A model generated the notes under the pieces. That model saw only the letters and a program-made list of their open reading frames with translations, was not told the origin of the DNA and did no database searches. This document shows, in pieces, positions 39,907 through 48,752 of a DNA stretch of 64,000 bases (positions are counted from its first letter, which is position 1; each line of letters starts with the position of its first letter). A program made the position numbers and the translations under genes. The stretch is from UBA1429 sp964482225. Lineage in GTDB: Bacteria > Chloroflexota > Anaerolineae > UBA1429. The DNA lies in contig CAYZWT010000002.1 in the NCBI GenBank assembly GCA_964482225.1, forward strand, positions 62,001 through 126,000, read 5' to 3'.

Positions 39907-41361
39907 ATGGCGTACCTGAGCCGTCGCGCGCTGCTGCGAGGCATGGCCCGCATGGGTGCAGCCGCTCTCTTGGGCGCGGCTGCTTCGGCTTGCCGCGCCC
40001 GAGTGGTCCAGGTAGAAGTCGAAAAGCTGGTCACCGTGGATCGCCCTGTGACCAAGATCGTGACCGAGGTCGTGCGCGAGACGGTGGTTGTGCAAGAGCC
40101 GCCTCGCGTCATCGAGAGGATCGTCACGCCCTCCCCTGCACCCACAACGCCCGTCGCCCTGCGCGCCGACGTCCTGGACTATGGCTGGACCCGCCTCGCC
40201 CAGCAAATGACCTCTGTTTTCCAGGAGACCTTTCCCCACATCACCGTCGAGTGGCGCAGCTTGTCGGACTGGCGCGACTATCCGGACCGGGTAGCCATTC
40301 TGCGCGCCTCCGGGCAACTGGGCGATCTGATCGAGTCGCCCTCACGGACGCTGACGGCGGCCTGGGCCAAGGACGATGTCATCAGCGACCTCACGCCCAT
40401 CATCGAGGCCGACGGCTATGATACCGGCGGCTTGTTCCCCGGCGCTCTGGCGGCCTACCGCTGGCGAGATCGCCAGGTGGGCCTCCCGCATGTGGCGCAC
40501 GGGGGCGAGCATGTGCTGCTATACGACCAAGACCTGTTCGACCAGGTGGGCGTGGCCTATCCGGATGCCAGGACGACCCTGGCCGATCTCACCTCTGCGG
40601 CGGAGCAGATTGCGGCGACACACCGCGACCTGTATGGCCACACGATCACCGCAAGCCTGCCGGGGAGCTATCCTCTCTTGCGCGCCTTTGGCGGCGAGCT
40701 ACTGGAGCAAGATGGCAGCCGGTGCCTCGTGGATGAGGCGGGGGGTCGCGCTTTTCTGCACTGGCTGCACGAACAGGTGCGCGAGATCGGGGCGGCGCCC
40801 TCGCCAGCCGAGGTCGAGCGCGGGGCCGTGGCCATGTGGCAGGCCGGGCGTGTGGCGATACTGCGCACGTCTTTGCGCCAGGCCGTGGCGCTCATGGACC
40901 TACAGCCCGAACGCCGCATCGGCGTCTTGCCGCTGCCCGCCATGCCGGACATCGAGATTGCGCCGGCGCTTTCGGCAGGAGTGGGCTACTGCGTTCCCGC
41001 TACGAGCCGCCGCGCAGTCGAGGCCCTGCAATGGATCAAGTTCATGCTCACCCGCGAGATAGGCGTGCGCATGTTCGTCGAGGGGTATGCCGAGCCGGGC
41101 AGCCGCATGGCTACCTGGCAAGATCCTCGGGTGCTGGACCGGTTCGCCCACTGCGCGCAGCTTGCTGAGGTGGTTGCTCAGGCCGAACGCGAGCGGGTTC
41201 CTGCCAACCTGGCAACGGAGCCATGCTACCGGCTTTGGGGCGAGTATGTGGCGCGCATGTTGGCAGGAGAGCTTTCCGCCGAGGGCGCAGCGGGGCGCAT
41301 TGCGGCAGAGATCGACGCGCTGATCGGCGCGCCAGAGGCGCCGCCCGAGAACGGCAGCTAG
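39907..41361 (+). CDS. Tat-exported lipoprotein, extracellular solute-binding protein (sugar ABC type)
   Basis: A 484-residue type 1 solute-binding protein. The N-terminus combines a twin-arginine motif (SRRALL, 5-10) with a lipobox (AAASAC, Cys29). A spacer rich in Val/Glu/Thr (VEVEKLVTVDRPVTKIVTEV) separates the anchor from the binding domain, as is common in Chloroflexota sugar-binding proteins. The domain resembles family 1 carbohydrate-binding proteins (EWRSLSDWRDYPDRVAIL, DLIESPSRTLTAAW, VAMWQAGRVAILRTS). No permease or ATPase gene is adjacent in this window, so it is an orphan. GGAG lies 6 nt before the ATG. Confidence 0.87.
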   Translation: MAYLSRRALLRGMARMGAAALLGAAASACRARVVQVEVEKLVTVDRPVTKIVTEVVRETVVVQEPPRVIERIVTPSPAPTTPVALRADVLDYGWTRLAQQMTSVFQETFPHITVEWRSLSDWRDYPDRVAILRASGQLGDLIESPSRTLTAAWAKDDVISDLTPIIEADGYDTGGLFPGALAAYRWRDRQVGLPHVAHGGEHVLLYDQDLFDQVGVAYPDARTTLADLTSAAEQIAATHRDLYGHTITASLPGSYPLLRAFGGELLEQDGSRCLVDEAGGRAFLHWLHEQVREIGAAPSPAEVERGAVAMWQAGRVAILRTSLRQAVALMDLQPERRIGVLPLPAMPDIEIAPALSAGVGYCVPATSRRAVEALQWIKFMLTREIGVRMFVEGYAEPGSRMATWQDPRVLDRFAHCAQLAEVVAQAERERVPANLATEPCYRLWGEYVARMLAGELSAEGAAGRIAAEIDALIGAPEAPPENGS

Positions 41362-41380
41362 GCGTCAGGGGGCAAGGCCA

Positions 41381-41415
41381 AGGCCGCCCACGCATGGAAT
41401 GTGCGTGGGCGGCCT
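41381..41415. terminator. Bidirectional terminator hairpin
   Basis: AGGCCGCCCACGCA (41381-41394) and its perfect complement (41402-41415) form a 14-bp stem with a seven-base loop between the convergent binding-protein and pyrG genes. Confidence 0.75.
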
Positions 41416-41429
41416 CTGTATACAGATGT

Positions 41430-43031
41430 CTAGCGTGTGCGGGCCAGGGCAGCCGCGATAAAGTCGCGGAAAAGGGGATGCGGACGGTCAGGACGGGTCT
41501 TGAACTCGGGGTGGAACTGGCTGCCCAGCATCCAGGGGTGGTCGCGCAGCTCGGCCATCTCCACAAGCTGGCCATCGGGCGAGATGCCGCTCCATACCAG
41601 CCCGGCCTGCTCCAGTTGCGCGCGATAGTCGTTGTTGATCTCGTAGCGGTGGCGGTGTCGTTCCTCCACCAAGTCCGCTCCATAGGCCCTGTGGGCCTTG
41701 GTGCCGGGCTGCAGCACGCAGGGGTAGCGCCCCAGGCGCATGGTGCCGCCCTTGTCGGTGATGCCGCGCTGTTCGAGCATCAGGTCTACAACGGGCCAGG
41801 GGGTCTCGGGATCGAACTCGGCGCTGTTGGCCGCGCTGGCGCCCAATACGTGGCGACTGTACTCGATGATCATCACTTGCAGGCCCAGGCACAGCCCCAG
41901 ATAGGGGATGTTGTGCTCGCGGGCATAGCGCGCTGCCAGGATCTTGCCCTCGATGCCGCGCGGCCCAAAGCCGCCCGGCACCACGATGCCATCGGCCTGC
42001 CGCACCGCCTCAGGGATGCCCTCCCTTTCGACATCCTCGGCATGGATCCACTCGAGCGCCAGGCGCGCATCGTGGGCGCCGGCGGCATGCACCAGGGCCT
42101 CTGACACGCTCAGGTAGGCGTCGTGCAGCCCCACGTACTTGCCCACCAGGGCAATGCGCACCTCGCGGCTAGGGTTGAGCAGCCGCGTCACCACCTGCCC
42201 CCAGCCGTCCAAGTTGCTCGCTGCCTCGCCAAGGCGCAGGCGGCGCATCAAATAGTCGCCCAGCCCATAGCGCTCCAGGGTCAGGGGCACCTGGTAGATC
42301 GTCTCGGCCGTCTCCAGGGGGATCACCGCCTCGCGCTCCACGTCGCCAAAGAGGGCGATCTTGTCCAGCAGGTCATCGCTGATGGGATAATCGGCCCGGC
42401 AGAGCAGCACATCGGGGCTGATGCCGATGCCGCGCAACTCGCGCACGCTGTGCTGGGTGGGCTTGGTCTTGAGTTCGCCTGTGGCGCCGATGTGGGGCAG
42501 CAGGGTCAAGTGGACGTAGCAGCTATTCTCGGCCCCGACCTCGCGGCGCATCTGCCGGATGGCCTCCATAAAAGGCAGGCTCTCGATATCGCCCACGGTG
42601 CCGCCAATCTCGACGATGGCCACGTCGGCGCCGCTCTGCTCGCCCGCCTTGCGGATGCAGTCTTTGATCGCATCGGTCACATGGGGGATCACTTGCACGG
42701 TGCCGCCGAGAAAATCGCCCCGTCGCTCTTGGTGGATGATGCGGGCATAGATCTGGCCTGAGGTGACGTTGGCATAGCGGGAGAGAAAGACGTCGGTAAA
42801 GCGCTCATAGTGGCCGAGATCCAGATCGGTCTCGGTGCCGTCCTCCAGCACATAGACCTCGCCATGCTGAAAGGGCGACATGGTGCCGGGGTCAACGTTG
42901 AGGTAGGGATCGAGCTTTTGCAGGGTAACGGTAACGCCACGCGCCTTGAGGATGCGCCCAATCGAGGCGGCTGCGACGCCTTTGCCCAGCGAGGAAACAA
43001 CGCCGCCTGTGCAAAAGATAAAACGGGTCAT
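41430..43031 (-). CDS. pyrG: CTP synthase (glutamine-hydrolysing)
   Basis: A 533-residue enzyme that aminates UTP to CTP using glutamine ammonia. The synthetase domain starts at FIFCTGGVVSSLGKGVAAAS with the P-loop, EIGGTVGDIES and the glutamine-amidotransferase domain with Cys381 (YLGLCLGLQ) and the catalytic His/Glu pair in QFHPE near the C-terminus. Length is normal. The ATG at 43031 has a GGAGGG ribosome site; the upstream frame is not homologous. A well-formed promoter lies at 43075-43103. Confidence 0.98.
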   Translation of the reverse strand: MTRFIFCTGGVVSSLGKGVAAASIGRILKARGVTVTLQKLDPYLNVDPGTMSPFQHGEVYVLEDGTETDLDLGHYERFTDVFLSRYANVTSGQIYARIIHQERRGDFLGGTVQVIPHVTDAIKDCIRKAGEQSGADVAIVEIGGTVGDIESLPFMEAIRQMRREVGAENSCYVHLTLLPHIGATGELKTKPTQHSVRELRGIGISPDVLLCRADYPISDDLLDKIALFGDVEREAVIPLETAETIYQVPLTLERYGLGDYLMRRLRLGEAASNLDGWGQVVTRLLNPSREVRIALVGKYVGLHDAYLSVSEALVHAAGAHDARLALEWIHAEDVEREGIPEAVRQADGIVVPGGFGPRGIEGKILAARYAREHNIPYLGLCLGLQVMIIEYSRHVLGASAANSAEFDPETPWPVVDLMLEQRGITDKGGTMRLGRYPCVLQPGTKAHRAYGADLVEERHRHRYEINNDYRAQLEQAGLVWSGISPDGQLVEMAELRDHPWMLGSQFHPEFKTRPDRPHPLFRDFIAAALARTR

Positions 43032-43074
43032 GCATGCCCTCCATGTGAATGTGGGGCGCGCTGCCCGGGACCAG

Positions 43075-43103
43075 AATATACCACCTATCAGACCTCGCGG
43101 CAA
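43075..43103 (-). promoter_or_regulatory. Predicted pyrG promoter
   Basis: On the minus strand, TTGCCG (43098-43103), a 17-bp spacer and TATATT (43075-43080). Confidence 0.65.
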
Positions 43104-43185
43104 ATCCCAGTCGCCTTCACACGCCCTTGCCTGCCCTGCTACGCTCTTCTACCCACGCCGCGAACTGCTGGTTGGCGCGATTGGG

Positions 43186-43214
43186 TTGACAACGCTGGGC
43201 GCGCCGCGTATAAA
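43186..43214 (+). promoter_or_regulatory. Predicted promoter of the MFS transporter gene
   Basis: TTGACA (43186-43191), a 17-bp spacer and TATAAA (43209-43214), 31 nt upstream of the GTG start. Confidence 0.75.
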
Positions 43215-43245
43215 CCAGCGATTCAACCATCCAGGGAGAGATACC

Positions 43246-44520
43246 GTGTCCGAACACTATTCCCACGTTCGCCGCAACCTGTTCAGCCTCACCGGCGATT
43301 TCGTTAGCTTTTCTATCGGGTTCGCCTTTTTCGATCCCTTGGTGATCGTCCCGGCTTTTGCTCGGGCGCTCAATGGACCCGAGATGGTGATCGGTGCGCT
43401 GGCCGCCGTGCGCGTGATCATGGTGACGCTCCCACAGGTATGGGCGGCCAGCATGTTGGCGGCCAGCCCCCGCAAGAAACCGTTGCTGGCATGGTCGAGC
43501 CTGGGTGGGCGCCTGCCGGTGCTGCTGTTGGCCTTCGCCACTCTGTATGGGGCGCGGCAGCATCCTGCGCTTGTGCTGGCGATGCTGGGCCTGACCGTGC
43601 TGCTCTTTTTCACCTCAGAGGGCCTGAACAGCATCTCCTGGCCAGACATGGTAGGCAAGGTGCTCCCCCCAACCATTCGCGGGCGGTTTCTGGGCGTTGG
43701 GCAACTCCTTTCTAGCGGCGGCGCCTTGCTGGCCGGTTATGCCATGCGCCACATCCTGGCCGCTGATGCGTTGGTCTTTCCCGATAGCTGGGCGCTGATC
43801 TTTGCCTGTGCTTTTGTGGGCTTGATCGGCTCGCTGGGCTTTATCTTGCTCATTCGCGAGTCGCCCTCCGACAAGCCGGCCGCTCCTGTGGATGTGCGCA
43901 AGCATGTGGGCCTGCTTTTCCATTACCTCCGCCAGGACGAGCGCCTGAGGCGCGTCGTCGCCGTCCAGGTCCTGCTCTACACAGCCAGCGCAACCTTTCC
44001 CTTTTTCGTGATTCGCGCCCAAGATCTGGTGCCTGATATCAGCGCCATGCTAGGTGGTTTCGTCATCGTCCAGAACCTGGGCGGCATGACGGCGGCCCTG
44101 GCATGTGGCTATCTGGTCGACCGCATCGGCAGTTGGGCCGCCGTGCGGGTGGGCGCCGCCGCCGAGTGCGTCGCATTGGGCCTGGTAGCGCTCGCCCCCT
44201 TGATGCCGCAGCCACAGATCATCTATCTGGCAGCCTTTTTCCCGCTTGGCCTGTTCACGGGCAGCTCTTGGTGGGTGTTCACCAGCTACCTGATGGACAT
44301 CGCCGATGAGGAACGCCGGCCCGGCTATCTGGCGGCCAGCGGCATTCTGACCAGCCCGGTCTTTGTCGCCTCACTGATCGTTGGGGCGGTATTCAGTTCG
44401 ATGACCGCAGAGATCGTGTTCGGCGTCGCCCTGGTCTTTGCCTTGCTGGCCCTGGGGCTCAGCTTTACACTGGCCCGGATGCGGGCGGGGCGCCCGTTGC
44501 CCCGCTCGGATGGCGCCTAG
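43246..44520 (+). CDS. Major facilitator superfamily transporter
   Basis: A 424-residue membrane protein with about 12 hydrophobic segments arranged as two halves and an intracellular loop in the middle (RESPSDKPAAPVDVRKHVGL, about 207-226). The second half contains the loop GYLVDRIGSWAAVRVG, typical of MFS loops. The GTG at 43246 has AGGGAG upstream; the long frame before it overlaps the divergent pyrG gene and is not coding. No neighbour hints at the substrate, and the family ranges over sugars, drugs and ions. Confidence 0.88.
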   Translation: MSEHYSHVRRNLFSLTGDFVSFSIGFAFFDPLVIVPAFARALNGPEMVIGALAAVRVIMVTLPQVWAASMLAASPRKKPLLAWSSLGGRLPVLLLAFATLYGARQHPALVLAMLGLTVLLFFTSEGLNSISWPDMVGKVLPPTIRGRFLGVGQLLSSGGALLAGYAMRHILAADALVFPDSWALIFACAFVGLIGSLGFILLIRESPSDKPAAPVDVRKHVGLLFHYLRQDERLRRVVAVQVLLYTASATFPFFVIRAQDLVPDISAMLGGFVIVQNLGGMTAALACGYLVDRIGSWAAVRVGAAAECVALGLVALAPLMPQPQIIYLAAFFPLGLFTGSSWWVFTSYLMDIADEERRPGYLAASGILTSPVFVASLIVGAVFSSMTAEIVFGVALVFALLALGLSFTLARMRAGRPLPRSDGA

Positions 44521-44547
44521 TGCCACGCCGGCTTGCGGAAGAGCATA

Positions 44548-44586
44548 CCATACTCCAGACCGGGGCGCCAGCGCCGGACGGTATGG
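44548..44586 (+). terminator. Possible terminator of the MFS gene
   Basis: CCATAC (44548-44553) and GTATGG (44581-44586) flank an inner GGCG/CGCC stem, 28 nt after the stop codon. It is imperfect and lacks a T-run. Confidence 0.35.
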
Positions 44587-44661
44587 AACTCGCGGGCGCT
44601 GGGCTCGGCGGCTCGTCACATGCGCATTTCCGGCCAAACCTGGCAAATATGTTATCCAAGG

Positions 44662-44689
44662 TTGCAGACTCGACCAGATTGTGTACAAT
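44662..44689 (+). promoter_or_regulatory. Predicted promoter of the small lipoprotein gene
   Basis: TTGCAG (44662-44667), a 16-bp spacer and TACAAT (44684-44689). Confidence 0.55.
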
Positions 44690-44770
44690 ATCGAATTAGA
44701 GGAGCGTTTCACAGATGCCCCTGGGCAAGATAGGCTTGGCCGGGGGGAAACAACGGCGAGGAGGCATGCG

Positions 44771-45379
44771 ATGAAGTGGTTGGTGCGGCTGGCTATTGTG
44801 GCTACTATCGTTGGCTTGGGGCTCGTCCTTATTAGCTGCGGGAGCAATTCGCCGGCCGCGCAACTTCAGGAGGGGCAGCGGATCACCGCCAGGGAAGCAT
44901 GGGACGTGATGAAAGGCGAGGTGCTGAAGTGGAAGCCCGGCTCGCTGATCATCACGGCACGGCCACCTTCGCGGCCCGGCAAAGAAGACCTGGATACCGA
45001 TGGCCGCTCCTCTGCATGGCGCTTTGTCGTTGCCCCTGAGGGCGACACTCTCCCAGGCATCTACTCTCTCGATACGACCGTCAAGCCAATCAAGCCGAAT
45101 CGTACCGAGCAGCGCCGTCCGGTGGCTCCAGCCAATGTGGACCCCGACACATGGACGATTGACAGCCCCGAGGCGATGCAAATCGCCCTGGATAACGGGC
45201 TAGAAGAGTGGATGGCCGATCACCCGGGCTTTCAGCTTCGCACGATGGTTTTTGAACTGAACGCTACAGTGGAGCATGGTGCACACTGGCGCATCGAGGC
45301 TACCCAGGTGCTCGACAAGTTCACGATCCGCATTAGCGCCCTTGATGGCTCGGTGATCGAGACGATCATTACGCCCTAA
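44771..45379 (+). CDS. Small lipoprotein of unknown function
   Basis: A 202-residue exported protein that I do not recognise. It has a lipoprotein signal (VGLGLVLISC, Cys23) and then a mature domain of about 175 residues beginning at EGQRITAREAWDVMKGEVLK. The mature part ends in two hydrophobic strands (FTIRISALDGSVIETIITP), a pattern reminiscent of PepSY-like domains, but too weak to assign. The ATG at 44771 has GAGGAGG upstream and the promoter at 44662 fits; earlier in-frame starts are not supported. Confidence 0.75.
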   Translation: MKWLVRLAIVATIVGLGLVLISCGSNSPAAQLQEGQRITAREAWDVMKGEVLKWKPGSLIITARPPSRPGKEDLDTDGRSSAWRFVVAPEGDTLPGIYSLDTTVKPIKPNRTEQRRPVAPANVDPDTWTIDSPEAMQIALDNGLEEWMADHPGFQLRTMVFELNATVEHGAHWRIEATQVLDKFTIRISALDGSVIETIITP

Positions 45380-45421
45380 GGGCCGCTATCTGAACAACAT
45401 CGAGGCGCTGTGCGCATACGG

Positions 45422-48400
45422 CTACACCCACCCGCACAGCGTCTCGACATACTCGGCGGAACCGTCTCGCGCCCAGGTATCCAACTGGTCCGGCTCTTTG
45501 AGTTGCTGGCCCCGCCTATTGGGCACCGCGACATAGATCCCGCGCCATTCGGGTAGGGCCGTCATATCTCCCCAAAGCTTTTCGTACTGGGCTACCGGAT
45601 AGACATCCTCCTGCCCATGCCCCCAGCGCTTTTTGACCTCTTTGAGGGTCACATAGGTTGGCACCCGCCGCGCCATGCGCCGAACAGCTTGTTCCACGGC
45701 ATCTGCATCGGCGATGGAGACGCGATCCAAACCGAACAGGGCCAAAAGATCGTCAATCCGCATCCAAAAAGTGTTCGAGTTGTAATAAGTCAGGCCGAAC
45801 TCGTCCTCTTCGCGGGGCAGAGCCAGCCCCTCCAGCAGGCGCAAACGCCCGTTCACGCGAGCCAGGCCGCCGCCCCGATCCTGCACCCGGCGCGCCACCA
45901 CCTCGACCGCCATAGGCGCGTCCTGCTCCAAGAGATAGCCCAGCAAGGTCGGATCGAGCCCTGCGCCCAGCGTGTCTATATTGTGCATCATCAGATAGCG
46001 CAGCCCCGGCCGCTCCTGCAAAAGCCGCTGCAACACGCCGCTGCGGAGCAGGTTGGGCGCCTCGTACCAATGGCCCACCGGGTTCATACACTGTAGCGGG
46101 ACGTTGTCGGTATAGTCAGAGCCCTGGCCCATTCCCTCGGCCCAGGCGATCAGCGCGGCGTGCAAGCTCTCGCGCACCTTCTGGGCCTGCTCATCCAGGA
46201 GTTGCTGTGATAGCTCCTCCCAGGCAAAGCGCAGGTCGCGGGCCATGGGCACCATGCGCAGACCGACGGCGCGCCCCTGGCTGAGGTACAGCGGCCCGTT
46301 GTAGCCATAGTTACCCTGTTCGGCCAGGTGCGCCGCGATGGGTCCGTGGGTCAGATAGCTGGTGGTGATGACGTGAGGCACCGGCGCGCCCGCCTGTTGG
46401 GCGGTGCGTTGGCTCTTGGCCAAGTGTACCTCTATGAACGAACGATGGCGCCCGCCCAGCCGCGCGAACGGGTTGAGCGCCTTGACCACGCCGGCCCCCT
46501 GGGTCCAACGGCTGCCGACGCCGCCCGCCAGGCTAACCACGGCCACCTCTCCGGCCTGCAATGCCTGGAGCCCTCGCCGGTATACTGTGCCGTCCCGCTC
46601 CTCGGGGAGCCGATGCACATCCTCCGGCGCCACATCGCGAATGTCCGTCGAGACGGGCAAACGGTTCTGGGCCAACCCGATCAGGCCGGCGCGCAGCTCG
46701 CGGCGGATCTGCTCGTGCTGCTGGCGATCAAAGCCACTCTGCAAGAGCAGGGCCTCCAAGTCGCCCTCGCCCTCGCGGGCCGCTTCGGCTTGGGGCAGCA
46801 GTGCATCGAACAGGGCCTGCACCGTGCCGCCTAGGGCGGGGTTGGTGCGGCAGGCGGCGGCAAAGCGATCCAACTCGGCGCGCCGGCTGGCCGCGAGTTC
46901 ATGGCGGCTCTGACGCAGCAGGGGTGGAACCACCAGCGTATAGTATTCCGCCGGCAGCAGAGCCTCGGAGCCCAGAGCGAGCTGCGCTACACTGCCCTGC
47001 TCGTTGATGGCAAAGTCGTACACCACCGGCTCCATGGCAAAGGGCAGAGCGTGCTGTAGGCGGCCCTTTTCCTCGGACATGGCCCGCAGCAGGTATTCCT
47101 GGGCATGGGCCTTGGCCTCGGGCGACACGATGAACCCCATGCCCCCGCCCGACATGCCGCCGAGCATCCAAAAGCCCCAGAAGGCAGGGCCAAACTCGCC
47201 TTTGGCGCGCGCAATGAGCGCCTCGACATACAGGTTGCTGGCCCAGGGGATGATCGTCTGGATCGGCCCGTAAAAGTTGCGCGTGGTGGCATCGGCGATC
47301 TGGCGCACATTGCCCTTCTGTAGCAGACGCAGCACGTCATCCAGGATAGCGCCCGCTTGGCGGCGCGCCACCCAGGCGGCGGGCGAGCGCAGCAGGTATC
47401 GCTCGGTCACCATCTCTAGGATGGGCCCCACGTTCTGGGCCATGCCGCCGTGCACCAGCACCAGGCTATCCTGCAGGGCCTGGCGTGTCTGCTGAGAGAC
47501 CTGCTCGCGATCCAGGATACGGTGCTCTGGCAGCAGCCTTCCCCGGCTGATGCCGTGCTCGGGATCGCCCAAAGCGGCCTGTACGCCATAGATCAACTTG
47601 ATGCCCGGCCAGACGCCGCCGGAATCCTGCCAGCCTCCGCCGGAGCCGCCCAGCCACTCGCCCAGGATCGCCCTGGCGGCCACCTGGCGGCGCTCGTGCT
47701 CCTGCAACGTGCCACTCAGGCTGCCGATCTGGCGTGTGGCCCGCATCAAGGCGGCGATCATGGCGGCCAGCAGCGTGGTCGAGACGGCCAAGCGCGAGCC
47801 CTTGGGGATGCCGCGCACATGGCTCACCACCTCCAACCCACGCCCCGGGCCCACCAGGCGCTCCAGCAGGTCCGATAGGGGCTGCTGCGCACCCTCGATG
47901 CCGGGCGGCACGATCCCTGCCGCGATCAGCGCCGCCTTGAGCAAGCCGAGATAGTCGCGTGCCAGGTCGAATACCTCGGCAATGCTGTGGATCTCGGTCT
48001 GGGCCCCCAGGTCCACGCTGACCAGGCGGATGAGCGGCTCATCGATGACGCGCACGTGGGCGGCGACCGGCGGCCTGGGCGCGGCATCGCGGCCGCGCAC
48101 GGCCAGGTCAATGGAGACGTTGATCACCCGCGCGCCCTCGGGATAGTCCATGCCCAGGAAAAAGATGTCGCTCCAGCCGCTGTGGGTCAGATCCATGCGC
48201 ACGGGCGTGCTCTCGGTGAGCAGAGGATAGAGCCCCGTCGCGGGGTCGCGGCGGGCCAGCTCGGGCGCAATGCGCAAGGGATGGTCGGCGGGGTGGCCCA
48301 TGCGGAACATCCAGCGGTTGCCGGAAAAAGAGAGCACGCTGTGGCGCACCTGGTCGGCCAGGGTCTGGAAGCCAAGCTGGTAATAAGCCAGGGCCAGGGC

Positions 48401-48748
48401 GCTGGCCAGCGCCTCGGAGGGACCGTCGGCGGCCTGGGCGCTCAGCAGCGCGTCAATGGCCTCGTCAAAGCGGCGCTCGAGCAGGTGGGTGTAGCCGGTG
48501 TAGGGGATGTGGCCTTCAGGGCGCAGTTCACGGCGCAGTGGCAGGTGAAAGCGATAGAGGGCATACAAGAAGGTGGTGGCGCGCACCCGCTCGAACAGGT
48601 TGGGGGCGTTGCGGCGAAAGGCGTCCAGCGCGGCGCACTCGGCCAGCAGCGCGGCCAGGTCGCGCCCGGCGCAGGCCTGCTCCAGCGAGAGGTTGCGCAC
48701 ATCGGGGTCAGCGGAGGTGATGATCTGCTGCAGTGGCATGGTGTGCAT
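45422..48748 (-). CDS. GHMP kinase (fucokinase-like) fused to UDP-sugar pyrophosphorylase-like domain
   Basis: A 1108-residue fusion. The N-terminal region (about 180-560) contains GHMP sugar-kinase motifs of the fucokinase type: VRMDLTHSGWSD (183-194, normally RxDLAGGWTD), GIPKGSRLAVSTTLLAAM (313-330, ATP loop) and LGGMSGGGMGFIVSP (529-543, motif 3). The C-terminal region (about 730-1108) has the UTP-dependent nucleotidylyltransferase signature SLAGGVGSRWTQGAGVVKAL (739-758) of the UDPGP family. It would phosphorylate a sugar and activate it as a nucleotide sugar. In the known FKP fusion the order is reversed (pyrophosphorylase first). The gene overlaps nothing and lies 4 nt after the GalU-like gene. 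Confidence 0.8.
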   Translation of the reverse strand: MHTMPLQQIITSADPDVRNLSLEQACAGRDLAALLAECAALDAFRRNAPNLFERVRATTFLYALYRFHLPLRRELRPEGHIPYTGYTHLLERRFDEAIDALLSAQAADGPSEALASALALAYYQLGFQTLADQVRHSVLSFSGNRWMFRMGHPADHPLRIAPELARRDPATGLYPLLTESTPVRMDLTHSGWSDIFFLGMDYPEGARVINVSIDLAVRGRDAAPRPPVAAHVRVIDEPLIRLVSVDLGAQTEIHSIAEVFDLARDYLGLLKAALIAAGIVPPGIEGAQQPLSDLLERLVGPGRGLEVVSHVRGIPKGSRLAVSTTLLAAMIAALMRATRQIGSLSGTLQEHERRQVAARAILGEWLGGSGGGWQDSGGVWPGIKLIYGVQAALGDPEHGISRGRLLPEHRILDREQVSQQTRQALQDSLVLVHGGMAQNVGPILEMVTERYLLRSPAAWVARRQAGAILDDVLRLLQKGNVRQIADATTRNFYGPIQTIIPWASNLYVEALIARAKGEFGPAFWGFWMLGGMSGGGMGFIVSPEAKAHAQEYLLRAMSEEKGRLQHALPFAMEPVVYDFAINEQGSVAQLALGSEALLPAEYYTLVVPPLLRQSRHELAASRRAELDRFAAACRTNPALGGTVQALFDALLPQAEAAREGEGDLEALLLQSGFDRQQHEQIRRELRAGLIGLAQNRLPVSTDIRDVAPEDVHRLPEERDGTVYRRGLQALQAGEVAVVSLAGGVGSRWTQGAGVVKALNPFARLGGRHRSFIEVHLAKSQRTAQQAGAPVPHVITTSYLTHGPIAAHLAEQGNYGYNGPLYLSQGRAVGLRMVPMARDLRFAWEELSQQLLDEQAQKVRESLHAALIAWAEGMGQGSDYTDNVPLQCMNPVGHWYEAPNLLRSGVLQRLLQERPGLRYLMMHNIDTLGAGLDPTLLGYLLEQDAPMAVEVVARRVQDRGGGLARVNGRLRLLEGLALPREEDEFGLTYYNSNTFWMRIDDLLALFGLDRVSIADADAVEQAVRRMARRVPTYVTLKEVKKRWGHGQEDVYPVAQYEKLWGDMTALPEWRGIYVAVPNRRGQQLKEPDQLDTWARDGSAEYVETLCGWV

Positions 48749-48752
48749 GGCG

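Noticed and set aside
42946..43245. An N-terminal extension of the MFS transporter
   Set aside because: The open frame overlaps the divergent pyrG start and its promoter; the GTG at 43246 with AGGGAG and a consensus promoter at 43186 marks the real start.
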